55,535 bases of DNA from an uncultured Lachnospira sp. (GTDB lineage: Bacteria > Bacillota > Clostridia > Lachnospirales > Lachnospiraceae). Position 1 is the first letter of the stretch, and every line of letters starts with the position of its first letter. Shown one piece after another: positions 54,311-55,535 of this stretch. The stretch lies in NCBI GenBank assembly GCA_944381165.1, contig CALWKC010000019.1, forward strand, positions 1 through 55,535. Reading direction: 5' to 3'. The position numbers were made by a program, and so were the translations under genes. Below the pieces are notes generated by a model. That model did not search any database. It was not told the DNA's origin and saw nothing but the letters and a program-made list of their open reading frames with translations.

Positions 54311-54348
54311 TAATATAAAAGAACCTTAGAGTGCCAGCTCTAAGGTTC
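54311..54348 (-). terminator. Terminator of the small toxin-like mRNA
   Basis: A perfect 11-bp stem, GAACCTTAGAG with its complement (54321-54348), has a six-base loop. On the minus strand it is followed by TTTTATATT. It lies about 43 bases after the stop of the small peptide gene. Confidence 0.8.
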
Positions 54349-54391
54349 CCAAGTTCGTTTCGGTGAACTATTCCGTTAGGCTAGTGCTGTC

Positions 54392-54478
54392 TTACTCATC
54401 TCCATCTAGCCATTTGCAAATGTAGTAGCCAGCTACAGACGCCAATACGGAGATAAGAAATGCAATTATATACTCCAA
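54392..54478 (-). CDS. 28-residue hydrophobic peptide, candidate type I toxin
   Basis: TTG start at 54478; the peptide begins MEYIIAFLISVLASVAGYY and ends with KWLDGDE. One membrane helix is followed by a short charged tail, as in type I toxins such as Fst, TxpA and BsrG. The ribosome binding site AAGGAGGTGA (54484-54493, minus strand) is a perfect anti-16S match, eight bases from TTG. An mRNA terminator follows at 54311-54348. The + strand encodes a candidate antitoxin RNA whose 5' part pairs with this translation start. A GTG inside the Shine-Dalgarno and a second TTG are alternative in-frame starts. Confidence 0.7.
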   Translation of the reverse strand: MEYIIAFLISVLASVAGYYICKWLDGDE

Positions 54479-54495
54479 CAAAGTCACCTCCTTCC

Positions 54496-54536
54496 TGCTG
54501 GAAAGAGTCGACAGCAAGTATATGATATCATAAAAA
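54496..54536 (-). promoter_or_regulatory. Candidate promoter of the toxin gene
   Basis: The minus strand contains the extended -10 TGATATCAT, overlapping the palindrome ATGATATCAT, and TATACT just downstream. Both are near the left arm of the inverted repeat at 54537-54564. No strong -35 is visible. Confidence 0.35.
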
Positions 54537-54564
54537 CTTACAAAAATATATTGATTTTTGTAAG
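54537..54564. promoter_or_regulatory. Inverted repeat between divergent toxin and antitoxin promoters
   Basis: CTTACAAAAAT (54537-54547) and ATTTTTGTAAG (54554-54564) are perfect 11-base arms with a six-base loop. The right arm overlaps the candidate -35 of the antisense RNA promoter. Confidence 0.5.
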
Positions 54565-54579
54565 AGAACAATGTAATAT
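54551..54579 (+). promoter_or_regulatory. Candidate promoter of the antitoxin RNA
   Basis: TTGATT (54551-54556), a 17-base spacer and TAATAT (54574-54579) place transcription start at about 54586, exactly where complementarity to the toxin mRNA begins. Confidence 0.55.
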
Positions 54580-54585
54580 TATATT

Positions 54586-54655
54586 AGCTAAGAAATGCAA
54601 TTATGACTCCAACGAGTCAGATAAATCTAGAGTGCCAGCTCTAGATTTTTTCTTT
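54586..54655 (+). ncRNA. Candidate ~70-nt antisense antitoxin RNA
   Basis: The expected transcript starts near 54586 and ends in the hairpin and T-run at 54623-54657. Its 5' part contains TAAGAAATGCAATTAT, identical to the + strand over the toxin start region and therefore complementary to the toxin mRNA for 16 contiguous bases. ACTCCAAC (8) and AGTCA (5) add further pairing separated by small gaps. This would cover the start codon and the edge of the Shine-Dalgarno. Size and layout fit divergent type I antitoxins such as OrzO or IstR. Confidence 0.6.
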
Positions 54656-54657
54656 TT
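54623..54657 (+). terminator. Terminator of the antitoxin RNA
   Basis: A perfect 10-bp stem, AAATCTAGAG with its complement, has the loop TGCCAG and is followed by TTTTCTTTTT. The AGAG-TGCCAG-CTCT core is identical to that of the toxin terminator. Confidence 0.8.
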
Positions 54658-54674
54658 AACAATGATTTTAAGAG

Positions 54675-54711
54675 CAGTATCTTTATATGAAATGAAGATA
54701 CTGTTTTTTTT
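54675..54711 (+). terminator. Second hairpin terminator
   Basis: CAGTATCTT pairs with AAGATACTG over an 11-base loop and is followed by eight T. It could back up the antitoxin terminator or end an older, lost gene. Confidence 0.6.
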
Positions 54712-54716
54712 CGCCC

Positions 54717-54749
54717 AAATGTGAGTATAACGCTACAAAATGTGAGTAT
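54717..54749 (+). repeat. Direct repeat AAATGTGAGTAT, 21-base period
   Basis: Two exact copies, 54717-54728 and 54738-54749, are spaced two helical turns apart. They could be operator half-sites left with the neighbouring regulator remnant. Confidence 0.45.
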
Positions 54750-54784
54750 GCCTTCATAACAATTTACTTTGCCAACTCTACAGG

Positions 54785-54997
54785 TTGAGCGATACAGCAA
54801 ACAAACCTACAGGACAAGCGGTGTGCACTACAAAAGGGAAACGACGGAAAAATGTAGCAATATTTAGTAAGATGAATAGCGTTACACTTACAGGATGGTT
54901 TATGCAGTATGCTAATATGTTCAAGGTGTTGGCACCTGAGAGCTTTAAAAACAGCGTAATAAATGAACTGAAAAGTGCTGTAAAGCGCTATAAATGA
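54785..54997 (+). pseudogene. Remnant of a WYL-domain regulator (C-terminal end)
   Basis: The last ~40 residues, including NSVTLTGWFMQYANMFKVL and PESFKNSVINELKSAVKRY, look like the C-terminal end of a WYL-domain transcription regulator (W-x7-8-V-L-x-P-E-x-hydrophobic pattern). The upstream part of the frame shows no HTH or WYL core and no good start, so this is probably a decayed fragment. Confidence 0.5.
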
Positions 54998-55056
54998 TTA
55001 TTTCCTGTGTCTTCTAAATGGGGGTACAGAAATTTTTTTTGATTATTATTATCAAC

Positions 55057-55431
55057 CTAGTCAAATATAGATATTCTATATCTGCAGGTATTGTTATCCT
55101 GCATGGTTACTGTCCGGTTAATAAAGATACTGCCCCATAGCAATGTGAACAGCGCACATATAATAAGATGGGATATGCGTAACAGGCTGCGGGAACTGTT
55201 CCGGATGATGACCGGGTTAGAAACAGAAGTTTTTAAGTAGCCCAGCATCTCCACAGTACAAGGTATGGAGTCATTTACAGACGGCTCGGGTGTAGCATAC
55301 ATCTGAGCCTCCCTGACAGAAAAAGAGTGCACTTCAGGAGAATATGTCTGCGCTTTATCCAGACACATTCCGGTTAAGAAGAAAGTAATTATAAATATAC
55401 AGCTTAGAAGTCTTTTAAAGCCTCTCTTCAT
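55057..55431 (-). CDS. Small secreted or membrane protein, unknown
   Basis: 124 residues: basic N-terminus, signal peptide or first helix (~7-25), a short Ser/Pro-rich part and a second hydrophobic helix at about 86-108. No family recognised. The N-terminal LLSCIFIITFFLTGMCLD could be a lipoprotein signal. It is preceded by overlapping hairpins at 55470-55520. Confidence 0.6.
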   Translation of the reverse strand: MKRGFKRLLSCIFIITFFLTGMCLDKAQTYSPEVHSFSVREAQMYATPEPSVNDSIPCTVEMLGYLKTSVSNPVIIRNSSRSLLRISHLIICALFTLLWGSIFINRTVTMQDNNTCRYRISIFD

Positions 55432-55469
55432 AATCAGCCTACATGAATGCTTTCTATCTGAATATTCTT

Positions 55470-55520
55470 GTGCGATGAAATCGCACTTCCGGAAATTTGG
55501 GAATCAGATGTCCGGAAGTG
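55470..55520. promoter_or_regulatory. Overlapping hairpins upstream of the small secreted protein
   Basis: GTGCGA/TCGCAC (55470-55486) and CACTTCCGGA/TCCGGAAGTG (55484-55520) share three bases, so only one can form fully at a time. This could be a leader switch or an operator. Confidence 0.4.
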
Positions 55521-55535
55521 GAAATCACCTATGTA

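Overview
The window looks like chromosomal DNA of an anaerobic, low-to-moderate-GC Firmicute, most likely Lachnospiraceae. The support is AGGAGG-type ribosome binding sites before nearly every gene, pyruvate formate-lyase, an indolepyruvate:ferredoxin oxidoreductase, a class D sortase, an LCP cell-wall ligase, an Rpn-type nuclease and a TetM-like GTPase. This rests on recognised protein families; no rRNA or tRNA gene was seen, so the genus is not fixed.

Layout. (1) 0-6.8 kb, accessory flank: a leftward pair (Rpn nuclease, then a TetM-like translation GTPase), two tandem double-HTH XRE regulators, a Fic protein and a leftward alpha/beta hydrolase. (2) 7.25-38.5 kb: one long rightward cell-surface polysaccharide locus. 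It starts with sugar-precursor genes (YhcH-family protein, cytidylyltransferase, SIS isomerase, 2-hydroxyacid dehydrogenase, IMPase-like phosphatase, methyltransferase, Gfo/Idh/MocA oxidoreductase, two DegT-type PLP enzymes, WbqC-like). It includes a 1278-residue transferase, a WcbI-type protein, an acyl module (GNAT, MaoC, SDR, FkbH-like HAD, ACP) and several glycosyltransferases. It ends with an ABC-2 permease, a Wzt-like ATPase fused to an extracytoplasmic domain, HAD-type proteins, an LCP protein and a polyisoprenyl-phosphate sugar transferase. A HipA-like kinase with its own candidate promoter interrupts the locus. (3) 38.5-42.5 kb: adenylate-forming ligase plus iorA/iorB, probably reversible aryl-acid/aryl-pyruvate metabolism. 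(4) 42.7 kb: a third XRE paralogue, nearly identical to the second, so the locus is bracketed by a direct repeat. (5) 43.4-47.1 kb, leftward: flavodoxin lipoprotein, DUF4405-like membrane protein, cyclophilin-like lipoprotein, sodium/solute symporter. (6) 47.3-51.1 kb: Y-family polymerase with a YolD-like partner, then a three-gene sortase D module. (7) 51.4-53.7 kb: pflB. (8) 53.7-55.5 kb: gene-poor, with repeats, gene remnants, a type I toxin-antitoxin candidate and a leftward secreted protein.

How it fits together: the polysaccharide would be started by the sugar transferase at 37.2 kb, extended and decorated by the transferases, exported by the ABC pair at 31-33.7 kb and joined to the wall by the LCP protein. 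Three observations stand out. One is an unannotated 28-residue membrane peptide with a divergent ~70-nt antisense RNA that would pair with its translation start (54.3-54.66 kb). The second is an ABC exporter ATPase carrying a signal peptide, a cohesin-like extracytoplasmic domain and a transmembrane segment. The third is three XRE paralogues that share a promoter-proximal element with identical internal spacing. All homology calls were made by eye, without database searches.
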